Below are positions 6,628 to 14,480 of a stretch of DNA of 17,082 nt, in pieces (positions within the stretch are counted from its first letter, which is position 1; each line of letters starts with the position of its first letter). Below the pieces are notes generated by a model that was given only the letters and a program-made list of their open reading frames with translations, searched no databases and was not told where the DNA came from. Both the position numbers and the translations under genes were made by a program. Origin of the DNA: an uncultured Sphingomonas sp. (GTDB taxonomy: Bacteria; Pseudomonadota; Alphaproteobacteria; Sphingomonadales; Sphingomonadaceae); the NCBI RefSeq assembly GCF_936927845.1, contig NZ_CAKZHV010000012.1, forward strand, positions 1 through 17,082, in the 5' to 3' direction.

Positions 6628-8112
6628 ATGAGGCCGCGCTCTACCGGCATGGCCAATCCGCTCTCCCGCGTTCTTGCGCGCGACACGCTGACCCATCTCG
6701 AACAGCTGATCGGCGGCATGACCGCAGGCGTCATCCTGATCGACCTGGCGGGCACGATCATCTGGGCCAATGGTGCTGCGCTCGCGATGCACGGCGTCGA
6801 CCAGATCGAAGGACTCGGCGGGACCGCGGACACCTATGCGCAGCGGTTCGCGCTCCGGTTCCGCAACGGCCACCGGCTCGCGAATCGCGAATATCCCGTC
6901 ATCCGCATGTTGGCGGGCGAGAGCTTCCCCGACCTGGTGGTGGAGGTAAGTGCCGCCGGGAGCGATGAACGCCGCTGGACCCACAAGGTGCGCGACGTGG
7001 TGATGACCGGGAACGACGAGGAGCCGGACTGCCTGGCGCTCGTGATCCAGGACGTTTCCGACCAGTACGAAGCGGAGGCGCGGTTCGAGGCCATGTTCCA
7101 GGCCAACCCCGCGCCCGCGCTCATCATGCGGCTCTCGGATCAACGATACAGCCGGGCAAATCGCGGCTTCCTCGAAATGACCGGCTACTCGCGTCAGGCG
7201 GTCCAGGGACACAGCCTCTACGAACTCGACATCCTCAACGATGCCGAGCGGAAGGACTATGCCAAGCAGTGCCTCGCCGAAGGCCGGGCGATGCCGCAGA
7301 TGGAAGCCGAGCTGCCGCTACCGGACGGACATACCAAGCTCGTCATCATCGCCGGCCAACCGATCGAAGTCGGCGACGACAAGTGCATGCTGTTCACCTT
7401 CGCCGATCTGGAGCCGCGCCGGAAGGCGGAGCGGGCGCTGCGCGCGAGCGAGACGCACTTCCACAGCCTTTTCGAGATGGCGCCCGTGGCGATGGTGCTG
7501 ACCTCGCCCGACAGTCACCGCACAATGGACGTGAACGACGCCTTCGTTCGCCTGACGGGCCGGAGCTCAGCCGGGTCGATCGGCCGGGCCGCGGGCGACC
7601 CTGAACTGTGGGCCGATCCGGAGCAGCGCGAGGACGTGCAGCGGGAACTCGACCGCAGCGGCGGCGTCCGCAATCGTGACGTTCGCCTGATCGACGCGGA
7701 CGGGCAGCCCATCGACTGTCTCATGTCGGCCGAGCGCATGGAGATCAGGGGCGAGCGCTGCACGCTGTGGCTCTATCAGGACATCACCACGCGCCGCCGG
7801 AGCGAGCTGGAGCTGGCCGACGCGATCGAGGCGGTGATGAAGGATGCGAGCTGGTTCAGTCGGACGGTGATGGACAAGCTCGCCACGCTGCGGAATCCGC
7901 ATCCCGAAGCCGTCGAGACCGCGGACCTGACGCCGCGCGAGCGCGAAGTGCTCGGGCTGATCTGCGAGGGTCTCGATGATAAGGCAATTGCGAAGCGACT
8001 GTCGCTTTCAGGGAACACGGTTCGCAATCATGTCGCCGGCATCTACGGCAAGATCGGCGTCAATCGGCGCGCCGCAGCCGTTGCTTGGGCACGCGAACGT
8101 GGCATCACCTGA
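6628..8112 (+). CDS. Triple-PAS sensor with C-terminal LuxR-type DNA-binding domain
   Basis: A 494-residue cytoplasmic one-component regulator. Three PAS units: about 25-147 (GVILIDLAGTIIWANGAALA, ending LALVIQDVSDQYEAEARF), about 153-265 (NPAPALIMRLSDQRYSRANR, ending FTFADLEPRRKAERAL) and about 277-395 (APVAMVLTSP, ending WLYQDITTRRRSELEL). Residues 432-494 form a LuxR/NarL helix-turn-helix: LTPREREVLGLICEG, then KAIAKRLSLSGNTVRNHVAG and IYGKIGV. There is no receiver or kinase domain and no membrane segment, so the signal is probably sensed in the cytoplasm through a PAS ligand or redox cofactor. ATG 6628 follows GAGGA by 10 bases. It is divergent from the YsnF/OmpA operon and is the likely regulator of it through the dyad at 6524-6552. 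Confidence 0.9.
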   Translation: MRPRSTGMANPLSRVLARDTLTHLEQLIGGMTAGVILIDLAGTIIWANGAALAMHGVDQIEGLGGTADTYAQRFALRFRNGHRLANREYPVIRMLAGESFPDLVVEVSAAGSDERRWTHKVRDVVMTGNDEEPDCLALVIQDVSDQYEAEARFEAMFQANPAPALIMRLSDQRYSRANRGFLEMTGYSRQAVQGHSLYELDILNDAERKDYAKQCLAEGRAMPQMEAELPLPDGHTKLVIIAGQPIEVGDDKCMLFTFADLEPRRKAERALRASETHFHSLFEMAPVAMVLTSPDSHRTMDVNDAFVRLTGRSSAGSIGRAAGDPELWADPEQREDVQRELDRSGGVRNRDVRLIDADGQPIDCLMSAERMEIRGERCTLWLYQDITTRRRSELELADAIEAVMKDASWFSRTVMDKLATLRNPHPEAVETADLTPREREVLGLICEGLDDKAIAKRLSLSGNTVRNHVAGIYGKIGVNRRAAAVAWARERGIT

Positions 8113-8204
8113 TCCTTGGTAATCAAGGCTGATGCGCTATCATCTCCGGATAGGATACGCGCCGACCGGGGCGGCCGGACGACGCGGAGCGGGCAGAACA
8201 TGCG

Positions 8205-8548
8205 ATGCGAACGACCATCCTTTCGGCGGCCGCGGCCGCCCTCGCGCCCGGAGCGGTTCCGCAGACCAAGGAGCCCGGCGAGCTATTCGTCCTGCGCTTC
8301 GCCCCAGGCCCAAACTGGGTCGCGGGCTGCCCGATGGCGGCGTAGGACCTGCGCACGCACGGGCCTATCACGCGCGCTTGGTGCGCGACAGCCACTCCGT
8401 CGCAGAAGCGTTCGTGAGTTTGGAGAGCGGCATGGCGCTGGTCCGCGCCGCAGATCGGCTAGAAGCGGCAGCCGTCGCGGCGGCAGACCCGGCGTTTGTC
8501 ATTTCTCAAAGACAGTGTCAGCGGTTGGTCGAAGGCGATGTCAGTTGA
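8205..8548 (+). pseudogene. Broken YciI-like exported protein gene
   Basis: From ATG 8205 the frame gives a signal-peptide-like start (MRTTILSAAAAALAPGAV), then ELFVLRFAPGPNWVAG and PMAA before TAG at 8343-8345. Reading through the stop gives DLRTHG; then, after a shift near 8358-8366, YHARLVRDSHSVAEAF, SGMALVRAADRLEAAA and AADPAF, ending at 8548. Together these follow the YciI/YCII-related pattern (Q-DLR-H--YHARL, GMAIVRA, AADPAI). The first lesion is most simply CAG to TAG, the second a one-base loss near the GGG run. The typical C-terminal tail after AADPAI is not recognisable. Neither piece should make a working protein. It converges with the radical-SAM gene and overlaps its end by 8 bases. 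Confidence 0.6.
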
Positions 8549-10106
8549 CGCGGACGGCTTGCTGGGAGTGGCTTGACTGTCCGAGCTGTCCTCGACGCGG
8601 CTGGCGAGCGACCCGCGACGCTTCCTCCTCATGATCCTGCGGCGCGCCGAGGTGATCCGCGACGGTCCGACCATCCTGACGCACACGATCACGGAAGAGG
8701 AAGCTCGACACTTCGTGCAACCACACACGACGGCCCATGCGGTAATACCAGCGGATCGCATGGCGGATTTTTGGATCGGGATGCCATATCCACCGCATCA
8801 GAGCGCGGGGGCGCAGCTGCGCGACCGCCTCAATCAGCTTGACCCATAGAAACAAGCGTGCGGGCGTCATGCGCGCCATGCCCAAAACCTGATGCTTGTA
8901 GTCCCACTTCGTCGAGTCGGACTGCACGACCGGACGATCTTTGGCGATACGGAAGAACGGAGTCCACCGATGCGGCGTAACGTAAAGCGCCTGAATCTGG
9001 TCCGCGTCATAAGACACAAGCTGGCGCAGCCCGCGGAATAGGTCAGCGTCGGTCTGGTCATCGAAGCCGGCGACCCACGTGACCATCGACAAGATGCCGT
9101 GTTGGCGTAGCAATCGGATCGCCTCCCGGTCACTGGCTACCGCACCACCTTTTCGGATCAGCTTCAGCGTTGCTTCGTCTGTATTTTCCATGCCCATCAG
9201 GAAGCGCTCAAAGCCAGCCTGTTTGTAGAGGTGAAGAATATCCGCATCGCGAACGATGTCGTCGGCGCGGGTCGATCCAACCAACGTGACGGAAATGTTC
9301 TCGGCGATCAGCGCTTCCAGGAAAGCGCGCCACGGCTTTCGACCGGCACTCGGATTCTCATCGGCAAAGTTGAACACTTCTACGCCGTGGTCGCGGTGCA
9401 GCCGAGCAATCTCGCGAGCAAGCAATACGGGGTCGCGGTGACGCCAGCGTGTCCAGAAACCGCGCTGTCCGCAATAGTTGCAAAGGTGGGGGCAGCCGCG
9501 TGAGAACTGGATAACGACCGCGCGCTTGCCGCCCCAGTAGCTGTACCGCGCGTGGTCGATCAACTCCCAACCGACGCGGTATGCATCAAGGTTGGTAATG
9601 ACCGGCGCGGCCGGGGTATCGATGACTTGTTCAAGGTGACGGTAGGCGATGCCGGGCACGTCGTTCAACGAGCCGTTATCGGCTATGGCACGCATCAGAC
9701 GACGTGCGGTCTCCTCACCTTCGCCCCGCACGATCGCCAAGACGTGCGACTCCTGCGCTAGTATTTCGCGCCAAAAATATGTCGGGTGAACGCCGCCATA
9801 TACGATCCTGATTGAGGGTAGTGCTTTTGCGACTGCGGCGGAAACGCGCGCGATGATCGGATGGCCCGATGACGAACCCGAGTGGCCAAACAGCACCGCG
9901 TCCGGCGCGCGGCGTACGATCTCCGCCGTGAGATCGGTCAGCGGCATGGGTCCAAATTCCGCATCGATCAACTCGACCCGATGACCATCGTCGATGAGGG
10001 GACCGCCCACGCAGAGAAGGCCGAACGGAGGCAGCTGCTCCCTCGGGATACGGCTACCGATCGCCGGATGGGGAACGTTCACCAAAAGGATATACAATGT
10101 CGTCAA
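8541..10106 (-). CDS. BchE-like B12-binding-domain radical SAM protein
   Basis: A 521-residue enzyme. Residues about 1-150 form a cobalamin-binding-like Rossmann domain (PPFGLLCVGGPLIDDGHRVE, PDAVLFGHSGSS, IRIVYGGVHPTYFW) without a clear DxHxxG motif. A radical SAM barrel follows, with the iron-sulfur motif CPHLCNYC (Cx3Cx2C) in SRGCPHLCNYCGQRGFW, then FADENPS, STRADDI and FERFLMGMENTDEATLKLI. The pattern resembles BchE, the oxygen-independent Mg-protoporphyrin monomethyl ester cyclase, and its uncharacterised relatives. No other pigment gene is here, so the substrate is open. The start is TTG 10106 by frame, with TTG 10097 a strong alternative judged by family N termini; no good ribosome-binding site is seen. 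After GAPQDHEEEA, the likely ancestral end, an extra tail of about 25 polar residues runs toward the broken YciI gene. Confidence 0.82.
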   Translation of the reverse strand: MTTLYILLVNVPHPAIGSRIPREQLPPFGLLCVGGPLIDDGHRVELIDAEFGPMPLTDLTAEIVRRAPDAVLFGHSGSSSGHPIIARVSAAVAKALPSIRIVYGGVHPTYFWREILAQESHVLAIVRGEGEETARRLMRAIADNGSLNDVPGIAYRHLEQVIDTPAAPVITNLDAYRVGWELIDHARYSYWGGKRAVVIQFSRGCPHLCNYCGQRGFWTRWRHRDPVLLAREIARLHRDHGVEVFNFADENPSAGRKPWRAFLEALIAENISVTLVGSTRADDIVRDADILHLYKQAGFERFLMGMENTDEATLKLIRKGGAVASDREAIRLLRQHGILSMVTWVAGFDDQTDADLFRGLRQLVSYDADQIQALYVTPHRWTPFFRIAKDRPVVQSDSTKWDYKHQVLGMARMTPARLFLWVKLIEAVAQLRPRALMRWIWHPDPKIRHAIRWYYRMGRRVWLHEVSSFLFRDRVRQDGRTVADHLGAPQDHEEEASRVARQPRRGQLGQSSHSQQAVRVN

Positions 10107-10173
10107 CCCGCTCAGAGTGACCTTTGCCTAGCACAACGTGGTCAAGGGAGGATGAACATCGGGAGGAGAAACG

Positions 10174-10560
10174 ATGGAGAGGATGGAAGCAAGGCTGATA
10201 CAGTACCGGGCTCTGGTGGACCATCGCCTGCATTTCGGCAGGCTCTATTTCCAGGTAATCGGGACGAACCTTACGTTGGTCACCGGTGCGACAATTGCAA
10301 TTGGGATTGGTCGCCCCGAGTGGTGGACGGCAATGCAACTGCTCGCCGGATTGGTATTGGTGGGCACTGGTTTCGTGGCTCATCGCCTCCATCATCAGGA
10401 GGAGCGCTATGCCTCAGCAATGCAAGCCATTGAAAAAGAAGAGAGCGGCATGGTTCAACTTGCAGACACGCGCCGGTTTGGCGCTCGTCACCTTGTCGCG
10501 ATAGCCCTTGTCGGGACGGGCCTTTCGATAAGTATCGGGGGCATCCTACGCGTGGTCTAG
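10174..10560 (+). CDS. Small three-helix membrane protein of unknown function
   Basis: A 128-residue protein with a charged amphipathic N terminus (RALVDHRLHFGRLYFQVIG) and hydrophobic stretches at about 29-46 (TNLTLVTGATIAIGIG), 53-69 (MQLLAGLVLVGTGFVAHRL) and 106-126 (HLVAIALVGTGLSISIGGIL). Between the last two lies a charged loop with HHQEERYASAMQAIEKEE, probably cytoplasmic and helical. I recognise no family. GGAGGAG precedes ATG 10174 by 6 bases, a strong site. The gene is divergent from the radical-SAM gene, with 67 bases between starts, so they may share control. It converges on the resolvase gene at 10618. Confidence 0.75.
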   Translation: MERMEARLIQYRALVDHRLHFGRLYFQVIGTNLTLVTGATIAIGIGRPEWWTAMQLLAGLVLVGTGFVAHRLHHQEERYASAMQAIEKEESGMVQLADTRRFGARHLVAIALVGTGLSISIGGILRVV

Positions 10561-10599
10561 CTCTCCGGCAGCAGGGCTAAGGCGCGATCTTCTTAGCTG

Positions 10600-10614
10600 G
10601 CCCCCCAGCGGGGC
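10600..10614. terminator. Short GC hairpin between convergent genes
   Basis: GCCCC (10600-10604) and GGGGC (10610-10614) form a 5-bp stem with a 5-base loop between the end of the membrane-protein gene and the end of the resolvase gene. There is no T-run on either side. It may be a weak bidirectional terminator. Confidence 0.3.
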
Positions 10615-10617
10615 AGT

Positions 10618-11214
10618 TCACTTTGTCTCCTCCAAAGCTGGCGTATCCGGAGCTGTTTGGCGGATCAGCGCCAACTCTCGATACAAGGTAGACCGACCAA
10701 GACCGAGCTGCTTTGCGGCCTGTGCGGGACCGACGCCGGCCTCAACCAGCTTGAGCGCGGACATCAGCTTTTCGGAATCGAGCGTCGGCCGACCCGGCAC
10801 CTTGCCGCGTGCGCGGGCAGCGGCGATCCCGTCGCGGGTGCGCTCGATGATGAGCCGCCGCTCGAAATGCGCGATGGCACCAAAGACGTGGAACACCAGC
10901 TCACCGGCGGCCGATGACGTGTCCAGGCGCTCTTCCAACGATCGGAACGCCAGACCCCGCGATTTGAACATGTCGATCGTCTCCAGCAGCTCCTTGAGTG
11001 AGCGGCCGAGCCTGTCGAGGCGCACGACACAGATGGTGTCACCGGCACGGCAGAAGTCCAGCATCTCGGTCAGGCCCGGTCGATCGAAGCCCTTGCCGGA
11101 CATGATGTCGTCGAACACCCGGATAGCGCCGGCTTCCTCGGTCAGCCGACGTCGCTGCACATCCAAGTCCTGGTCGCTGGTGGAGACGCGGGCATAACCC
11201 AGCACGTCCGGCAT
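10618..11214 (-). CDS. Tn3/TniR-type resolvase, probably of the older transposon
   Basis: A 198-residue serine resolvase that would resolve transposition cointegrates at a nearby res site. The catalytic domain starts GYARVSTSDQDLDVQ, with Arg9 and Ser11, and continues with VVRLDRLGRSLKELLE (Asp67, Arg68, Arg71 positions) and the E-helix region HFERRLIIERTRDGI. The C terminus is a Hin-type helix-turn-helix, VGPAQAAKQLGLGRSTLYREL. GAGGGG about 8 bases before ATG 11214 supports the start. Only about 30 bases separate the start from the transposon end at 11247, so the native promoter and res site have probably been split. In Tn5053-type elements the order is tniA-tniB-tniQ-res-tniR, which fits tniB'/tniQ' at 15.5-16.2 kb once the inserted element is removed. 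Alternatively it belongs to the inserted element, as in Tn552. Confidence 0.9.
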   Translation of the reverse strand: MPDVLGYARVSTSDQDLDVQRRRLTEEAGAIRVFDDIMSGKGFDRPGLTEMLDFCRAGDTICVVRLDRLGRSLKELLETIDMFKSRGLAFRSLEERLDTSSAAGELVFHVFGAIAHFERRLIIERTRDGIAAARARGKVPGRPTLDSEKLMSALKLVEAGVGPAQAAKQLGLGRSTLYRELALIRQTAPDTPALEETK

Positions 11215-11236
11215 CGTGTTACCCCTCGTCCCTAAT

Positions 11237-11259
11237 CCGCTCGGTTTGTGGACGAGCGG
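11237..11259. promoter_or_regulatory. Dyad upstream of the resolvase, possible res half
   Basis: CCGCTCG (11237-11243) and CGAGCGG (11253-11259) are perfect inverted copies around GTTTGTGGA. The dyad starts 23 bases upstream of the resolvase gene, where a res subsite or an operator is expected. It straddles the proposed transposon end at 11247, so it could also be fortuitous. Confidence 0.35.
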
Positions 11260-11320
11260 GCCAGCACTCGCAAATGTGGCTTTCAGCGGTAAATGTCACG
11301 AATGTCAGCACTAGGTGACG
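11243..11320 (+). repeat. Left end of the younger transposon
   Basis: The sequence starts GGTTTGTGGAC (11243-11253), exactly as the inverted right end at 15518-15508. After 36 more bases it carries GGTAAATGTCA (11288-11298), matched at 35 bases in the right end. AAATGTGG (11272-11279), AAATGTCA (11291-11298) and AATGTCAGCACTA (11301-11313) look like repeated transposase-binding sites. The tniB stop codon lies inside this end. Confidence 0.6.
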
Positions 11321-12141
11321 CCGATGACGAGGGTGCTGCGGGCGGCTTCCACGACATCCTCGCTGATGGTTGCGAGGCCGTTGATCTTCAGCACGCGCTC
11401 GATCTGCACGAACAGGCGGTGCAGTAGCCGGAAATTGCCACCTGTGATCCGAACGATGGCCGCGACCGCTTGCGCGTCGGTGAAATCGGCGTCGTCGAGG
11501 GCAAGGCCGAGGTCGCGCCAGCGGCGGGTCAGCACGAAGGTCAGCTCCGCATCCTGCAACGGCCGATATTGGTGGGCGAAGCCGACCCGGCTGAAGAGCT
11601 GGGGATAGCGCGCCATGCGCTTTTCGATACCGGGCATCCCGATCAGGATGAGCCCGATCCCCTGCCGATCGAACACGTCACGCATGTATTCCAGCGCCGT
11701 CGTCGACAGGCGCTCGGCTTCATCGACGATCACCATTTCGACGTAGCGGGTATGACGACTGACATAACGGACCTGTCCGTCTTTCTGAGGCCGGACGTGT
11801 TCGTCGATGCAATGGTCCACTCGGTCGAGCAGCCGGGGCAGATCCTGCCGCAGTTCGCGCAACGTGCTGCCGACCGAAGGTGTGTAGAAAACCGCACGTG
11901 CCTGAGCGAGGTGGGCATAGATTTCCAGGTCGGATGGATCGCGTGGTCCCCAAACGGTGAGCAGGGGCGCAGCCTTGTCCCATCGGGCATACCGGCAGGC
12001 CGAGAGCGTTTTGCCGACGCCCGCTGGGCCATGACACAGGCCGATGTAGCGATGCTTCCGAACGGCGTCGGCGAACTCGATGAAGCGGCGGTGCTCTTGG
12101 GTCGAGATGAAGCTGGTCGCGCGCGTACTGCCGGCGGTCAT
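11311..12141 (-). CDS. tniB: TniB/MuB-like AAA+ transposition ATPase
   Basis: A 276-residue AAA+ ATPase that binds target DNA and activates the DDE transposase. Walker A is GPAGVGKT (38-45), Walker B is MVIVDEAERL (Asp140-Glu141), and a sensor-like segment LILIGMPGIEKRMARYPQL follows. The lid region has ITGGNFRLLHRLFVQIERVL. Length matches the p271 protein of Tn552 and it is clearly diverged from the classical TniB fragment at 15875-16240, so the two come from different elements. ATG 12141 shares one base with the stop of the transposase gene (TGATG), giving translational coupling. Its own stop is embedded in the left transposon end. Confidence 0.88.
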   Translation of the reverse strand: MTAGSTRATSFISTQEHRRFIEFADAVRKHRYIGLCHGPAGVGKTLSACRYARWDKAAPLLTVWGPRDPSDLEIYAHLAQARAVFYTPSVGSTLRELRQDLPRLLDRVDHCIDEHVRPQKDGQVRYVSRHTRYVEMVIVDEAERLSTTALEYMRDVFDRQGIGLILIGMPGIEKRMARYPQLFSRVGFAHQYRPLQDAELTFVLTRRWRDLGLALDDADFTDAQAVAAIVRITGGNFRLLHRLFVQIERVLKINGLATISEDVVEAARSTLVIGVT

Positions 12142-13628
12142 CAGTCGCCCTCATAATAGGTGCGTAGCTTCGGCCGGCTTGGTGGCGGCGCCGGAGTCGC
12201 TGCGGAGACCGGCGCCAATTCAGGCAATCGCGCCGGTTTCGCGATCGGAGCCGGAGTGCGCAGGATCGCTGGAAGATAGTCTATAACGCTCGATTGCTTC
12301 TCCCTGATCTCCTGCCGCAGGCGACGCCGATGCGCGATCCGCGCCGCCTGGATGTCCTTTAGGGTGACACTGTTCGCGGCATGATCCGCATCGATCGCCC
12401 GGCACAGGAACACGTTGCGATGGAACACGCGGACTTCGCCCATGTCGCGGGGGTCGTAGCGGATCGTCACCGGCTCGCCGACGTAGGCTGCCAGCGTCGG
12501 ATCGAAGTAGCGCAATCCCTCGAAGCGGATGCCGTCGCGGTGAACGGTGCGGGGCTTGGCGACCATGACCAGCAGCATGTCCAGTTCGGCAAGCGTCTCC
12601 GGCATCCGGGGCAACCAGCCATCGCCCCGCCATGCGGCTATCGGTGCCGCCCCGATCGAACGGTGGGGACGCGCATTATAGGTCGAGATGATCCAGGCGC
12701 CGATCGCCGCGTCCAGTTCGGCCAGTGAAAGGGCCGGTGGGGATACCGTCTTGCCGGCGCGCAGGTTGCCGGGGAGTTCGGCCAGCAATTCGGTGTTGAT
12801 GGTCCGGAACAGCCGCTCGATCTTGCCACGCCCCTGCGGACGGGCGACGGCTGAGTAGATCAGCCTGATACGCAGATCGGCCGCGGCCTGTTCGAGGTGG
12901 AGGCTGGTGAAGTCCGATCCGTGATCGACGTGCAGCACATCGGGAATGCCGCACACCGGCCATGCCGGATCGGCCTTGCGCCAGATGGCCTGGCGCAGCG
13001 CGAGCGACGTATTGAGCGCGGATGGCGCGCCGAGAAACACCATGTAGCCTGCGATCACGCGGGAATGATCGTCCACCACCGTCGTCAGCCACGGCCGTGT
13101 CGGTCTGCCACGAGCATCGAGGATGAGGATGTCGAGTTCGGTGTGGTCGGCCTGCCAGATCGCGTTCGGGCGATCGGCGCGATGACGATGGACCATCTCG
13201 TATTTGTCGCGGAAAGCGGCAGCGCCCTCATGCGCGAGCGTCAGCATCGCAGGATCGATCCGGCGCACGATATCGCGAACGCTGCCGTAGGACGGCGTGT
13301 GCCATCCATATTCGCTAGCGACATGCACAACGCGACGATGGATGGTTGCGATCGAGGCCGGCGGCTTCGTCAGCGCCATGCCCTGGATCAGTTGGACCAG
13401 ACCGTCCGGGAACGTCCGTGTGCCAGCTTCCGGACGAAGCGGCCGCGCGAGGCCCATTGGACCGTTGGCGGTATAGCGAGCGAGCCATCGCTGGACGGTG
13501 CGCAGCGAAACACCGGCATCGGCCGCGACTTTGGCCAGCGACGCGCCACCATGCAGATGGGCGCGAAGTGCCGCCATTCGCCGCGCCACCTCCGCGCCTC
13601 CTGTCTCCGATCTTCGACCATCCGCCAT
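12141..13628 (-). CDS. tniA: TniA-like DDE transposase (rve integrase core)
   Basis: A 495-residue transposase of the Tn7/Tn402/Tn552 superfamily that cuts and joins transposon ends. An N-terminal helix-turn-helix (SLAKVAADAGVSLRTVQRWL, about 30-49) is followed by a second DNA-binding region (to about 150) and an rve catalytic core with Asp161 (WQADHTELDI), Asp235 (LHVDHGSDF) and Glu271 (GRGKIERLFRTIN). The second Asp and Glu are exactly 35 residues apart, the canonical DD(35)E spacing. A Mu-type C-terminal beta-barrel follows (FRYFDPTLAAYVGEPV-like segment), then a basic tail. The open frame extends to 13721, but ATG 13628 has a GGGGG-rich site 8-9 bases upstream and the better N terminus. 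It is divergent from the resolvase at 13778. Confidence 0.9.
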   Translation of the reverse strand: MADGRRSETGGAEVARRMAALRAHLHGGASLAKVAADAGVSLRTVQRWLARYTANGPMGLARPLRPEAGTRTFPDGLVQLIQGMALTKPPASIATIHRRVVHVASEYGWHTPSYGSVRDIVRRIDPAMLTLAHEGAAAFRDKYEMVHRHRADRPNAIWQADHTELDILILDARGRPTRPWLTTVVDDHSRVIAGYMVFLGAPSALNTSLALRQAIWRKADPAWPVCGIPDVLHVDHGSDFTSLHLEQAAADLRIRLIYSAVARPQGRGKIERLFRTINTELLAELPGNLRAGKTVSPPALSLAELDAAIGAWIISTYNARPHRSIGAAPIAAWRGDGWLPRMPETLAELDMLLVMVAKPRTVHRDGIRFEGLRYFDPTLAAYVGEPVTIRYDPRDMGEVRVFHRNVFLCRAIDADHAANSVTLKDIQAARIAHRRRLRQEIREKQSSVIDYLPAILRTPAPIAKPARLPELAPVSAATPAPPPSRPKLRTYYEGD

Positions 13629-13642
13629 GGTGATCGCCCCCT

Positions 13643-13739
13643 GTCCGATAGAGGATCGTTCTGCGGACCCGCCCCGGCCGACCAACCGACCGACGGAAAA
13701 CGGCCGGATACCGAGTCTCACATAGATAGTACCATATGT
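13643..13739. promoter_or_regulatory. Candidate res site between transposase and resolvase
   Basis: Three dyads fill the 149-base divergent spacer: GTCCG/CGGAC (13643-13668), CCGGCCG/CGGCCGG (13674-13680 and 13701-13707, 34-base span), and ACATA/TATGT (13720-13739). Number, spacing and place next to the resolvase start match the usual three-subsite layout, although the arms are short and differ from each other. Confidence 0.38.
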
Positions 13740-13764
13740 TTTGCGGTGAGGGGGCCTTTTACGT

Positions 13765-13770
13765 TACACT
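13765..13770 (+). promoter_or_regulatory. Possible -10 element giving a leaderless resolvase mRNA
   Basis: TACACT lies 7 bases before ATG 13778. A weak TTGCGG stands 18 bases upstream (13741-13746). No ribosome-binding site precedes the ATG, so transcription may start at the start codon itself. Confidence 0.3.
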
Positions 13771-13777
13771 TTGGCCC

Positions 13778-14371
13778 ATGACGCACACGCTGATCGGCTA
13801 TGCCCGCTGCTCGACCGATAAACAGGATCTCGCTGCTCAGCATGACGCGCTGCTCAAGCTCGGGGTGGCGGCCGATCGCATCTACACCGACAAGGGCTTC
13901 ACCGGCACGAGCCGTGATCGGCCTGGCCTCGACCAGACGCTGGCGGCTGTGCGGAGCGGTGACACGTTGGTAGTCCCGAAGCTCGACCGCTTGGCGCGAT
14001 CTGTGCCAGACGCGCGCGCGATCGGCGATGGTCTCGCCGCCCGCGGCGTAAGGCTCCAGCTAGGCAGCAGCGTTCACGATCCGTCCGATCCGATGGGCAA
14101 GCTGTTCTTCAACATCCTCGCCACCTTCGCCGAGTTTGAGGCAGACCTGATCCGAATGCGGACGCGCGAGGGCATGGCTGTCGCGCGCTCAAAGGGTAAG
14201 CTGCGCGGCAAGAAGCCTAAGCTGTCCGATCGACAGCAAAAGGAGCTGCGCCGCATGTACGACACCGGCGACTACTCGATCAGCGACCTCGCCGAGCTGT
14301 TTTCGATTTCTCGACCAACCGTTTATCGAACGTTGGATCGCCAATCTGCCGTATTAGCGAAAGCGGCTTAG
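13778..14371 (+). CDS. Serine resolvase of the younger transposon
   Basis: A 197-residue resolvase for cointegrate resolution. The N terminus GYARCSTDKQDLAAQ carries Arg10 and Ser12. VVPKLDRLARSVPDARAIG and AEFEADLIRMRTREGMAVAR complete the catalytic domain, and a Hin-type helix-turn-helix (YSISDLAELFSISRPTVYRTL) ends it. It differs clearly from the resolvase at 10618-11214, so they are not copies of one gene. ATG 13778 is chosen over the upstream frame start at 13736 because it gives the family N terminus; there is no ribosome-binding site, and a possible -10 sits right before it. It is divergent from the transposase, across a res-like spacer. Confidence 0.9.
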   Translation: MTHTLIGYARCSTDKQDLAAQHDALLKLGVAADRIYTDKGFTGTSRDRPGLDQTLAAVRSGDTLVVPKLDRLARSVPDARAIGDGLAARGVRLQLGSSVHDPSDPMGKLFFNILATFAEFEADLIRMRTREGMAVARSKGKLRGKKPKLSDRQQKELRRMYDTGDYSISDLAELFSISRPTVYRTLDRQSAVLAKAA

Positions 14372-14480
14372 ACGATCGGATGCGCGTCGGATTAAATATC
14401 AGGCAGGCTTGAGGAGCATTGCGAACGGAAAGTCTACGTTGCATCCTCAACTTTTGATCGGGCTTAGAAGGAAGAACGCC

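Noticed and set aside
9882..10433. Plus-strand frame of 183 codons spanning the radical SAM start and the small membrane gene
   Set aside because: It overlaps two better-supported genes, and its internal ATG at 10152, although preceded by GGGAGG, leads to a low-complexity charged sequence with no family pattern.
12897..13781. Plus-strand open frame of 294 codons
   Set aside because: Antisense to the DDE transposase with its complete DD(35)E motif; no protein pattern of its own.
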